From the NCBI GenBank assembly GCA_014649555.1, contig BMTG01000011.1, positions 124,001 to 188,000 on the forward strand: a DNA stretch of 64,000 nt. Direction: 5' to 3'. The notes under the pieces were generated by a model that ran no database searches, had not been told where the DNA came from, and saw only the letters and a list, made by a program, of their open reading frames with translations. Of the stretch, positions 24,151-31,538 are shown one piece after another. The translations under genes were made by a program, and so were the position numbers. The DNA is from Streptomyces globisporus (GTDB taxonomy: Bacteria > Actinomycetota > Actinomycetes > Streptomycetales > Streptomycetaceae). Each line of letters starts with the position of its first letter. Position 1 is the first letter of the stretch.

Positions 24151-25614
24151 TCAGGTGGGTTCGGACGGGGTGTCGCCGGTGGAGGGCTCGGCGGAATCGG
24201 CGAGCGCGCCGAGCGTGACCGGGGTCGCGATCAGCCGTTCGGCGGGGGTGTAGGGCTCGGCACGGGCGGCGACGAGGCAGTGCACGGCGGGCCCGCACAT
24301 CCGGCCCTGGCACCAGCCCATGCCTGCCCTGGTCAGCTGTTTGACCTGCCGGTGGTCGGATGCCGAACCGTCGGCACGGGCGGCGAGGACAGCCCCCGCG
24401 GTGACCTCCTCGCACCGGCAGACCGTGGTGTCGTCGGTGAGCCAGGCGGGCCAGTCCCGCGGCACGGGGTGCGCCCGGGCCAGGGCGCGCGCGAAGGCGC
24501 GGTGCCGGGCCACCGCCCGGCGCTGCGCGGCCAGGGGCCGGATTCCCGGCCGGCCCGGCGCGGACAAGTCGGTGAGCACCGAGACCGCCGCCACGCGCCC
24601 CTCGCTCAGCGCGAGCGCCGCCCCGCCCACCCCGCAGGTCTCGCCCGCCGCGTAGAGGCCTGGCACGGTGGTGCGCTGTCCGGCGTCGACGGCGGCGGCC
24701 ATGGTGCCGTCGCCCGCGTCGGCGAGGTCGCAGCCGAGCGGGAGCAGCAGGTCGAGCTGGGGCACGAAGCCCCAGCCGACGCCCACGGTGTCGGCCTCGA
24801 TCCGCCGCTCGGTACCCGGGAGCGGTGCCCCGTCGGCACCCAGGGCCGCGGTGCGTACGACGGCGACCCGACCCTCCCCTTCGGCGCCGACGATGCCGGT
24901 GCGGGTGCGGACCGGGATCCGGTGCCGGGCCAGCGTGCCCGCGTAACCAGCGGCTTCGGCCCACTTGGCGGGGTTACGCAGCAGGGGTGCGGGGTGGCGC
25001 AGCCAGGCCGAGGGGGCCGCCGCCTCGCACACCGCGACGACCTCCGCCCCGCGTGCGGCGAGGGCGGCGGCGACGGGCAGCAGGAAGGGGCCCGTACCGC
25101 CGAGGACCACGCGCCGGCCGGCCACCACTCCCCCGCCCTTGAGCAGCGACTGGAGTCCGCCGGCGGTGAGCACGCCGGGCAGGTCCCAACCGGGGAAGGG
25201 GAGTTGGCGGTCGTAGGCGCCCGTCGCCACGAGCAGGGCCGGTGCGCGCAGCACGACGGCCCGCTCCTCGGGCGGCCTGCCGCGGTCCACGGCGTGGACG
25301 GTGAAGCCGTCCGCCGCGCGGGCCGTGGTCCAGACGGGGTGGTCGAGCAGGAGCGTGAGCCGTCCGGTGCGCTGGTGGGCGGCCAGGGTCGCGCGGAGGG
25401 AGCGGTAGGTGCGCAGGTCGTGGTGCAGATCATCGGTGGGGAGGGCCTCGCGCGCGTGGTCCGGGGGGTGACGCCAGAACTGGCCGCCCGGCGCGGAGCC
25501 CGCGTCGACGAGGACGACTCGCAGCCCGCCGTCCAGGGCGGTGACGGCGGCCGCCATACCGGCGGGCCCGGCGCCCACCACCACGAGGTCGACGGGCTTC
25601 TGGGGCTCAGCCAT
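24151..25614 (-). CDS. D-hydroxyproline dehydrogenase, FAD/NAD(P)-binding subunit with BFD-type 2Fe-2S domain
   Basis: A 487-residue flavoprotein resembling HcnB and the alpha subunit of heteromeric amino-acid dehydrogenases. It has an N-terminal dinucleotide fold (DLVVVGAGPAGMAAAVTALDGG), a second one near residue 175 (VVLGGTGPFLLPVAAALAARGAEVVAV), and a C-terminal Fer2_BFD region with CRCEEVTAGAVLAA and RAGMGWCQGRMCGP supplying the four cysteines. With the small ferredoxin-like subunit and the DAO-type subunit upstream it forms an enzyme oxidising cis-4-hydroxy-D-proline to pyrroline-4-hydroxy-2-carboxylate. The start overlaps the preceding gene by 8 bp. Confidence 0.88.
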   Translation of the reverse strand: MAEPQKPVDLVVVGAGPAGMAAAVTALDGGLRVVLVDAGSAPGGQFWRHPPDHAREALPTDDLHHDLRTYRSLRATLAAHQRTGRLTLLLDHPVWTTARAADGFTVHAVDRGRPPEERAVVLRAPALLVATGAYDRQLPFPGWDLPGVLTAGGLQSLLKGGGVVAGRRVVLGGTGPFLLPVAAALAARGAEVVAVCEAAAPSAWLRHPAPLLRNPAKWAEAAGYAGTLARHRIPVRTRTGIVGAEGEGRVAVVRTAALGADGAPLPGTERRIEADTVGVGWGFVPQLDLLLPLGCDLADAGDGTMAAAVDAGQRTTVPGLYAAGETCGVGGAALALSEGRVAAVSVLTDLSAPGRPGIRPLAAQRRAVARHRAFARALARAHPVPRDWPAWLTDDTTVCRCEEVTAGAVLAARADGSASDHRQVKQLTRAGMGWCQGRMCGPAVHCLVAARAEPYTPAERLIATPVTLGALADSAEPSTGDTPSEPT

Positions 25615-25897
25615 CGTCGCCCTCCCCCGTCGCGACGGCCATGCCCGCTCGGGCCTGCACCAGGCAGGCGCGCTGCCCGCGCCGCCCGTCGACGGTGACG
25701 AGGCAGTCGTAACAGACGCCGATCCCGCAGAAGACGCCCCGGGGCCGCTGCCCGCCCCGGGTGGTCCGCCAGGCGACCCGGCCGGAGGCGACGAGCGCGG
25801 CGGCCAGGGTCTGCCCGGGCACGAACGCCAGGGGTTCGCCGTCCACGGTCAGTCCAGGTGCGGTGGGTACGTCGGTCTCCGCGGCCACTCGGGTCAC
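25607..25897 (-). CDS. D-hydroxyproline dehydrogenase, small 2Fe-2S subunit (HcnA-like)
   Basis: A 96-residue plant-type ferredoxin-like subunit. LTVDGEPLAFVPGQTLAAALVASG is the beta-grasp start, and the cysteines in GVFCGIGVCYDCLVTVDGRRGQRACL bind a [2Fe-2S] cluster. It has the size and cysteine pattern of HcnA and the gamma subunit of D-hydroxyproline dehydrogenase. GTG at 25897 overlaps the stop of the DAO-type subunit by 4 bp (GTGA), and its own end overlaps the next start, so all three subunits are translated as a coupled set. Confidence 0.88.
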   Translation of the reverse strand: MTRVAAETDVPTAPGLTVDGEPLAFVPGQTLAAALVASGRVAWRTTRGGQRPRGVFCGIGVCYDCLVTVDGRRGQRACLVQARAGMAVATGEGDDG

Positions 25898-27054
25898 TTC
25901 GGCACACCTCCGGTCGTGAGGAATCGGTCGGGCAGGAGGCCGGTGTGGGCGGCCGGATCGGCTCCGCGCCACGGGCGGCCGAGCAGCTGGGCGGTGATCA
26001 GGGCGCCGGTGCCGGGAGCGAGGCCGATGCCCGCGCCCTCGTGGCCGCACGCGTGGAGGACGCCGGGGACCCGGGGGTCCGGGCCCACAACGGGCAGGTG
26101 GTCGGGGCAGTACGGCCTGAACCCCCGGTAGGCGCGGATCAGATGGACGTCGCGCAGGAACGGGAAGAGGCGGCAGGCCTGCGCGGCGAGCAGGGCCACC
26201 ACGGCCGGGTTCATCGCGGTGTCGAAGCCGACGCGTTCGCGGCTGGCGCCGATCAGGATGGTGCCCGCGCGGGTGCCCTCGACGACGCACGAGGTCTCCA
26301 GGCCCTCGTCGCTGGAGGCGACGTTGGCGACGTAGTCGGCGGAGTAGACCTTGTGCCGGATCATCGGCGGCAGCGGTTCGGTGACCAGGACGAAGCCCCG
26401 GCGCGGCAGGATCGCGACGGGGGCGCCGAGGCGGCGGCCGACCTCGCCGCCCCACGTTCCGGCCGCGTTGACCACGGCGTCGGCGGCCAGCACCGCGCCG
26501 TCGGCCGTGCGAACTCCGGTGACCCGCCCGTCGGTTCCGGTGACGGCGGCGACGGCCTCGCCGGTACGCACCCGGGCGCCGCGCCGGACGGCGGCCCGCA
26601 GCAGTCCGGCCGCCGCGAGGACGGGCTGCACCTGGGCGTCCTGCGGGTAGTGGACACCGCCGGGGAGGCCGGGTGCGATGTGCGGTTCGAACGCGTCGAC
26701 GCGGTCGACGAGTTCGGTCTGGATTCCGGCCGCCGCCTGGCGTGCGGCGAACGCGTGCAGGGCGGCGAGGCCTTCGGGGGTGCTCGCGACGACCAGGCCG
26801 CCCTTGTTCTCGAACTCGACTTCTCCCGGGCCGAGTTCCTTGCCCACCTCGTCCCAGAGGTCACGGCTGAGCCGGGCCAGCTCCAGTTCCGGGCCGGGCT
26901 CCTTGTCGGAGAGCAGGATGTTCCCCTCCCCCCGGCTGGTGGTGCCCGCACCGACCGGGCCCCGGTCGAGCACCGTGACACCGAGACCGGCGGAGGCGGC
27001 GTGGAACGCGCAGGCGGCGCCCACGATGCCCGCGCCGATGACCACGACGTCCAC
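25894..27054 (-). CDS. D-hydroxyproline dehydrogenase, FAD-dependent DAO-type subunit (HcnC-like)
   Basis: A 386-residue D-amino-acid-oxidase-type flavoprotein, the catalytic subunit. It starts DVVVIGAGIVGAACAFHAASAGLGVTVLDRG, the FAD-binding Rossmann motif, and ends with PYCPDHLPVVGPDPRVPGVLHACGHEGAGIGLAPGTGALI, typical of the DAO fold near the flavin. GTG at 27054 is chosen because GGAGG lies five bases upstream; the longer reading to 27078 would begin inside the operator-like sequence. First gene of the hydroxyproline operon; its promoter overlaps the 3' end of the unrelated monooxygenase gene. Confidence 0.88.
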   Translation of the reverse strand: MDVVVIGAGIVGAACAFHAASAGLGVTVLDRGPVGAGTTSRGEGNILLSDKEPGPELELARLSRDLWDEVGKELGPGEVEFENKGGLVVASTPEGLAALHAFAARQAAAGIQTELVDRVDAFEPHIAPGLPGGVHYPQDAQVQPVLAAAGLLRAAVRRGARVRTGEAVAAVTGTDGRVTGVRTADGAVLAADAVVNAAGTWGGEVGRRLGAPVAILPRRGFVLVTEPLPPMIRHKVYSADYVANVASSDEGLETSCVVEGTRAGTILIGASRERVGFDTAMNPAVVALLAAQACRLFPFLRDVHLIRAYRGFRPYCPDHLPVVGPDPRVPGVLHACGHEGAGIGLAPGTGALITAQLLGRPWRGADPAAHTGLLPDRFLTTGGVPK

Positions 27055-27070
27055 CGCCACCTCCAGGTGC

Positions 27071-27100
27071 AATGTCACATGCCATTGCCCAGGCTATACA
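27071..27100 (-). promoter_or_regulatory. promoter/operator of the hydroxyproline operon
   Basis: On the minus strand this reads TGTATAGCC, then CAATGGCATGTGACATTGC. TATAGC (27098-27093) is a plausible -10. GTGACATTG and TGTATAG also occur at 21412-21425 and CAATGGCA at 21290-21297, in front of gntR and collagenase. It lies at the stop codon of the monooxygenase gene. Binding by the GntR-type regulator is inferred. Confidence 0.55.
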
Positions 27101-28347
27101 TCGGTCCGGCCCGAGGACAATCCCGCCGTCGGCGCGAACTCGGGCAGGACCAGGGCCGCGTGGGCCGGTCGCCCCGCCGCCGCCGGGGGTGTGGCGGCGA
27201 GACCGCGCAGCAGGGCGTTGCGCTCCTCCAGGGCCCGGGCGGTGGTGGGGAACAGCAGGGCGTCGCCCGTGCCGACCAGGTCCTGGTTGAGGGTCACGAA
27301 CGGACGGCTGTCGCGTTCGTAGGCGGCGAACGCCGCGGTGTGGTCCCGTTCGGCCGCCAGGGAACCTGCGAGCATGTACGCGCCGACGAGCGCGAGACCG
27401 GAGCCCTGGCCGGTCAGGAACGAGGGCGCGTACGCGGCGTCGCCCACCAGCGCGACCCGGCCGTCGGCCCAGCGGGGCATGCGGATCTGGCTGACCACGT
27501 CGAAGAACAGGTCGTCCGCCGCGCGCATCGCGGCCAGCATGCCCGGGACTTCCCACCCCGCGTCGGCGAAGACCGCCTCGACCAGGTCCCGTTGGACCTC
27601 CGGATTGCGGAAGGCGTCCAACGGGGGTTGCGGACGGGCGAAGTTGAGGAAGCCGTGCACGTCGTCGCCGTCCCCCACGGCGTACAGCACCGCCGCCCGG
27701 CCTGGTGCGTTCCACAGGGTGGTCTCGCGGACGAGTCCGAAGGTGTTCGGCAGGGTGAATCCGGCGAAGCAGTAGCCGAGGTACCGGTGGAACCGCTCCT
27801 CGGGACCGAACACCAGCCCTCGGGTGTGGGAGTGCAGTCCGTCCGCACCGACCACCAGGTCGAAGGTCCGGCCGCCGCCCCGGCGGAACGTGACGTCGAC
27901 CCCGTGGCGGTGCTGGTCGAGCGTGTCGATGGAGTCGTCGAACAGGAACTCCACGTCGTCACGGACCGCCGAGTGAAGGGCGCCGGCCAGGGCTCCGCGC
28001 CGTACCTCCAGGTCCGCTCCCGCGACACCACCCGTGACGGTGTGCGGAGCGATCGAGGCCACCTCGGCGCCGTCCTCGTCGAGGAAGGTCAGTCGCCGCA
28101 GATCGATGTGCGCGTCCCGCAGTCGGGGCAGGATCCCCATCCTCCGGACGACGTCGAGCGCGGTGCCGCGTACGTCGATGGGGTAGCCGCCGCCGCGGAG
28201 CGCCCCCGCCTTCTCGACCACCGTGACGGCGAATCCGTAGCGGTTCAGCCAGAACGCGAGGGCGGGACCCGCGATACTGGCCCCGGATATCAGGACCGTA
28301 CGCCTCCGGCCGCCGGGGACGTGCCTCAACTCATCGGTGCGGGTCAT
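27094..28347 (-). CDS. FAD-dependent monooxygenase (PHBH fold)
   Basis: A 417-residue class A flavoprotein monooxygenase. It has the GxGxxG-like start VLISGASIAGPALAFWLNRYGFAVTVVEKA, the DG motif FDLVVGADGLHSHTR, and the GD motif GRVALVGDAAYAPSFLTGQGSGLALVGAYMLAGSL. Together with the upstream MFS exporter and TetR regulator it resembles resistance sets in which a hydroxylase modifies a drug (TetX- or Rox-like) while the pump removes it. The substrate is unknown. ATG overlaps the MFS stop by 4 bp. Confidence 0.88.
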   Translation of the reverse strand: MTRTDELRHVPGGRRRTVLISGASIAGPALAFWLNRYGFAVTVVEKAGALRGGGYPIDVRGTALDVVRRMGILPRLRDAHIDLRRLTFLDEDGAEVASIAPHTVTGGVAGADLEVRRGALAGALHSAVRDDVEFLFDDSIDTLDQHRHGVDVTFRRGGGRTFDLVVGADGLHSHTRGLVFGPEERFHRYLGYCFAGFTLPNTFGLVRETTLWNAPGRAAVLYAVGDGDDVHGFLNFARPQPPLDAFRNPEVQRDLVEAVFADAGWEVPGMLAAMRAADDLFFDVVSQIRMPRWADGRVALVGDAAYAPSFLTGQGSGLALVGAYMLAGSLAAERDHTAAFAAYERDSRPFVTLNQDLVGTGDALLFPTTARALEERNALLRGLAATPPAAAGRPAHAALVLPEFAPTAGLSSGRTDV

Positions 28348-29741
28348 TCCTTGACTCCTTTGCTCATGGTGCGGACGACCAGCAGGGACAGCACCGTGAC
28401 GGCGGCGGCCAGGACGAAGCCGGCGACGAAGGCCGACTCGGCCGGGATCTTCGACCCGGAGGGCGTTCCGGCGGTGAGGATCGCCCCGGTGACCTGCACC
28501 CCCACGGCGAAACCGATCACGCGGGTCACCAGGACGAGACCGGTGGCGATGCCGGTGTCCCCCAGGTCGACGGAGGTGGCGGTCCTGGTCACCATCGCCG
28601 TGACACAGAGCCCGTTGGCGAGCGCGACCAGCGCCTTGCCGAGGACGAGGTGCCAGATCTCGGTGTGCGCGGCCGCCAGGCCGAGCAGGCCGACGGCCAT
28701 GAGCAGCACCCCGGCGGTGACCACGGCCCGCGAGCCGAGCCGCCGCACCCCGATGCCGCTGATCGGCCCGGCCACCGACGCGGCCAGGGCGCCGGGCAGC
28801 AGGAAGAAGCCGATCGCGGTGGCGCTCGCCCCGAATCCGTAGGTGTCGGCGGGGACCGCGAACAGTTGCGGGACGAGGTAGGTCGCCGCCGAGGTGCCGA
28901 CGCAGATCAGGAACGTCAGCACACACGACTTCCCCACGGCGGGCCGGGTCAGCATGCGCAGATCGACCATCGGCGAGGCCGCACGGCGCTCGACGGCCAC
29001 CCAGCCGGTCCCGAAGGCGGCCAGCAGCACGACGAGCCCGAGGAGCACGAGGGGTTGGGTGACGAGGTCGGCCCCCAGGCCGAGGACGAGCATGAGCGTG
29101 ACGAGCGTGCCGCTCAGGAGGACCAGGCCGGGCCAGTCGATCCCGGCGCCCTGCGGGCGGCGCGGCGGATCGTGCGGCATCAGCCGGTGCACCAGCACCG
29201 TGGCCCCGGTGACGGCGAACGTCGGCAGCGCGAACATCCAGTGCCGGGACAGCCCTTCGGCGACGGGCCCGGCCGCCAGCGTCCCCGCCATGGCGCCGCC
29301 CACGAACAGCCCGCTGACCACCCCGATGGCCACCTTGGACTCCCCGGCGGGAAGGTGCGCGCGTACGAGGATGAACGACAGGGGCAGCGCCCCCACCATC
29401 GCGCCCTGCAGCACCTGGCCGAGCAGCAGGACCGGCAGATTCGGCGCGAGCGCGGAGACCAGACCACCGGCGCAGACCACCGCCATCAGCCGGACGACGA
29501 CCCGTTTCCCGCCGTAGCGGTCGCCTAATGTGCCCGCGATCGGCGTGATGAGCGCACCGGTGACCAGGAGCACGATGCTGAGCAACGCCCCTTCGGCGGG
29601 GCTCATGTCCAGCTCGCGCTGGAGGAGCGGGAGCGTCGGCGTCACCACCGATTCCAGGGCCCCGGTGGCGACCGCGAGTGCGCCGAGGGCTCCGACGGCG
29701 GCCTTCCCGATGGGGCGCGCGGGAGCGTGGGTCGTGGTCAT
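28344..29741 (-). CDS. MFS multidrug-type exporter
   Basis: A 465-residue major facilitator with about 14 hydrophobic spans, like the DHA2 (EmrB/QacA) group. Motif A-like sequence is LGDRYGGKRVVV after helix 2, and motif C-like glycine/proline runs are present in helix 5 (GAMAGTLAAGPVAEGL). It is translationally coupled to the FAD monooxygenase and divergent from a TetR regulator with a clear operator, the layout of an inducible resistance unit. ATG 29741 was chosen by homologue-like start MTTTHAP; no strong ribosome site is visible. Confidence 0.87.
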   Translation of the reverse strand: MTTTHAPARPIGKAAVGALGALAVATGALESVVTPTLPLLQRELDMSPAEGALLSIVLLVTGALITPIAGTLGDRYGGKRVVVRLMAVVCAGGLVSALAPNLPVLLLGQVLQGAMVGALPLSFILVRAHLPAGESKVAIGVVSGLFVGGAMAGTLAAGPVAEGLSRHWMFALPTFAVTGATVLVHRLMPHDPPRRPQGAGIDWPGLVLLSGTLVTLMLVLGLGADLVTQPLVLLGLVVLLAAFGTGWVAVERRAASPMVDLRMLTRPAVGKSCVLTFLICVGTSAATYLVPQLFAVPADTYGFGASATAIGFFLLPGALAASVAGPISGIGVRRLGSRAVVTAGVLLMAVGLLGLAAAHTEIWHLVLGKALVALANGLCVTAMVTRTATSVDLGDTGIATGLVLVTRVIGFAVGVQVTGAILTAGTPSGSKIPAESAFVAGFVLAAAVTVLSLLVVRTMSKGVKE

Positions 29742-29775
29742 GGACGTCCTTTCCGTCGCGGCCCGGCCGAAAGGG

Positions 29776-29829
29776 CCGACAGGAGGTGGCCGACAGGAGG
29801 TGGCCGACAGGGGGTGACCGACAGGACGG
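29776..29829. repeat. 14-bp tandem repeat in the MFS leader
   Basis: CCGACAGGAGGTGG occurs twice exactly (29776-29789, 29790-29803), once with two changes (29804-29817) and partly again (29818-29829). It lies between the TetR-type operator and the MFS start. On the plus strand each unit carries AGGAGG; on the minus strand, which is transcribed here, it reads CCACCTCCTGTCGG. Confidence 0.9.
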
Positions 29830-29873
29830 AGCGGCCGCACACGGCTGTACGGGTACGGCATGCACCGAACCCG

Positions 29874-29900
29874 AACTACACTACACCGTGCAGTGTAGTT
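29874..29900. promoter_or_regulatory. TetR-type operator
   Basis: AACTACACT at 29874-29882 is the exact complement of AGTGTAGTT at 29892-29900, with a 9-base centre. It is 17 bases before the tetR start and 133 bases before the divergent MFS start, so it can control both. Confidence 0.82.
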
Positions 29901-29916
29901 CCGTTAGGATGAGCAC

Positions 29917-30573
29917 ATGCCGACCACCAAGACCCTGCGCGAGGGGTCCGCTCAGAAGCGGGCCGCGATCCTCACCGCGGCCCGGGAACTGTTCCTCGCC
30001 GACGGCTTCGACCGGTCCAGCGTCGACGCGGTCGCCGCCCGGGCGGAGGTGTCCAAGCGGACGGTCTACGACTACTTCGGCGACAAGCGCACCCTGCTGC
30101 GGGCGGTCGTCGACTCCGTCGGCGACGCGCTGGTCACGACGGTCCGGCGCACGCTGGACGAGACCCTGACGGACCGGACGGAGGCCGCCCAACTGGAGGA
30201 CGCCCTGGTCGCGTTCTCGATGCGCATCGCGACGGAGATGCTCGGCTCGGCGGAGTACACGACCCTCCAGCGCCTGCTGCGGTCCGACTCCGGCCGACTG
30301 GAGCAGCAGGACTACAACCCCATGGCGAACACGCCTGATGAGGCGATCGCCGAGCGGTTCGCCGCCTTCGCCGACGCCGGACTGCTCGACGTCCCCGACC
30401 CGCGTCTGGCGGCCGACCAGTTCCTGGCGCTGACCTTCGGCGTCGCGCTGGACCGGCTCGGCTCCGCGAACGCCGCGCGGGACACCCGCGTACGGCCGCT
30501 CGTCGTCGAGGGCGTACGGACCTTCCTGCGGGCGTACCGGGCCGATCCGGGTACGAGCGGCGGCGCGGCCTGA
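29917..30573 (+). CDS. TetR/AcrR-family transcriptional regulator
   Basis: A 218-residue repressor. The helix-turn-helix is AILTAARELFLADGFDRSSVDAVAARAEVSKRTVYDYFGDKRTLLRAVVDSVGDAL (residues about 16-70), a textbook TetR N-terminus; the remainder is a helical ligand domain of the AcrR C-terminal type (EMLGSAEYTTLQRLLRSDSGRLEQ). It is divergent from the MFS/monooxygenase pair and has a 9+9 bp palindrome just upstream of its own start, so it most likely represses both directions until a drug-like ligand binds. Confidence 0.9.
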   Translation: MPTTKTLREGSAQKRAAILTAARELFLADGFDRSSVDAVAARAEVSKRTVYDYFGDKRTLLRAVVDSVGDALVTTVRRTLDETLTDRTEAAQLEDALVAFSMRIATEMLGSAEYTTLQRLLRSDSGRLEQQDYNPMANTPDEAIAERFAAFADAGLLDVPDPRLAADQFLALTFGVALDRLGSANAARDTRVRPLVVEGVRTFLRAYRADPGTSGGAA

Positions 30574-30579
30574 CGCCGA

Positions 30580-30623
30580 GCGGCCGGGACCCCGGCGGAG
30601 CTGCCCGCCGATGTCCCGGCCGC
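30580..30623. terminator. nested hairpin after the tetR gene
   Basis: GCGGCCGGGAC at 30580-30590 pairs with GTCCCGGCCGC at 30613-30623. The loop holds a second stem, CGGCGG with CCGCCG. Seven bases beyond the tetR stop. Confidence 0.72.
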
Positions 30624-30640
30624 CGCCGCCAGGTCGTGCC

Positions 30641-31293
30641 TCAGGGGACGGGCTGCTGCTGCGTGACGCAGTGGATGCCGCCGCCGCCCGTGCCGAGACG
30701 GTCGATGTTCAGCTGCTCGATCGTACGGTCGGGGTGGAGGCGGGCCAGCGTGGCGTTCGCCGCCGCGTCCGCGCGGGAGTCACCGAAGTGGGCGTGCGGT
30801 TGAGCAGACTGCTGCGGGTCGCCATCAGGGTGCCCGCGCCGTCCTGTTCGATGGCGCCGCGCTCGCCGACGAAGTCGGCGGAGGTGAACGGGACGCCGAC
30901 CTACGAGGCGATCCGCTCGGCGACGCGCGTGTCCTGGCGGTGGGTCTGCTTGTTGCCCCAGCCGACGAAGTTGAGGCCCACCGCGTCGAGGCCGCCTGCC
31001 CGGTTGGTCCGGAACACCGGCCCGGCGTCCCGCATCCAGCAGTCGTCGACGGGGATGGAGCTGATGACCGTCACCGACGTGCCGCACAGCGAGCGCGCCT
31101 TGGCCGCGCTCGCGGAGTTGCCGGACATGACGACCGGCTCGTACCGGGCGATGGTGCGGGCGGTCAGCGCGATGTCGGCCTCGATGCCGGCGAGGCTTCC
31201 CGGCCCCAGATCGCGGTGCTGTCGGGCCGGGCCATCCACGTACGGGGGTGGCGGACGTCCTCGACGGGGACGCGGAAGGCGCCGGCTGCGGAC
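30641..31293 (-). pseudogene. agmatine deiminase relic (frameshifts, stop and internal deletion)
   Basis: Reading the minus strand across frames recovers an agmatine deiminase (porphyromonas-type peptidyl-arginine deiminase family): FRVPVEDVRHPRTWMARPDS, then after a frame change IEADIALTARTIARYEPVV, VDDCWMRDAGPVFRTNRAGG and VGLNFVGWGNKQTHRQDTRVAERIAS, an in-frame TAG, GVPFTSADFVGERGAIEQDG, and finally in another frame TIEQLNIDRLGTGGGGIHCVTQQQP with the catalytic Cys motif. The centre of the family, about 150 residues, is missing. The intact gene would be near 340-380 residues. Expression as a working enzyme is not possible. Confidence 0.82.
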
Positions 31294-31305
31294 CGGGGCC
31301 GGTGT

Positions 31306-31420
31306 CGCGCCCGAGTTCCCCGACCGCGACGTCGTCCCGGTCGTGATCGACACCGTCACCTCCGGGGGCGGCGGCATCCACTGCGCCACCCACGACCAGC
31401 CGGGCGAGCCGGTCGACTGA
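31306..31420 (+). pseudogene. C-terminal fragment of a second agmatine deiminase
   Basis: On the plus strand PEFPDRDVVPVVIDTVTSG and GGGIHCATHDQPGEPVD, then a stop, match the C-terminus of agmatine deiminase including the catalytic GGGIHC cysteine loop. Nothing before about 31306 in this frame continues the family; the sequence there encodes the N-terminus of the minus-strand relic. It is a distinct copy, not the mirror of the other relic's C-terminus. Confidence 0.75.
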
Positions 31421-31538
31421 CGCCCGCCGCGATCACCGGGGGCGACATCCGGCCTTCAGGGCGAGCGTGCGAACCATGGGATCGAAACCTTCAGGGCAAG
31501 CGCTGAGAAGGCGCCTGCTCCGAAACACCGGCGCCGGT

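Noticed and set aside
31306-31420. The plus-strand GGGIHC sequence as the mirror image of the minus-strand relic
   Set aside because: The two C-termini differ in sequence and lie about 700 bases apart in opposite orientation, so they come from separate copies.
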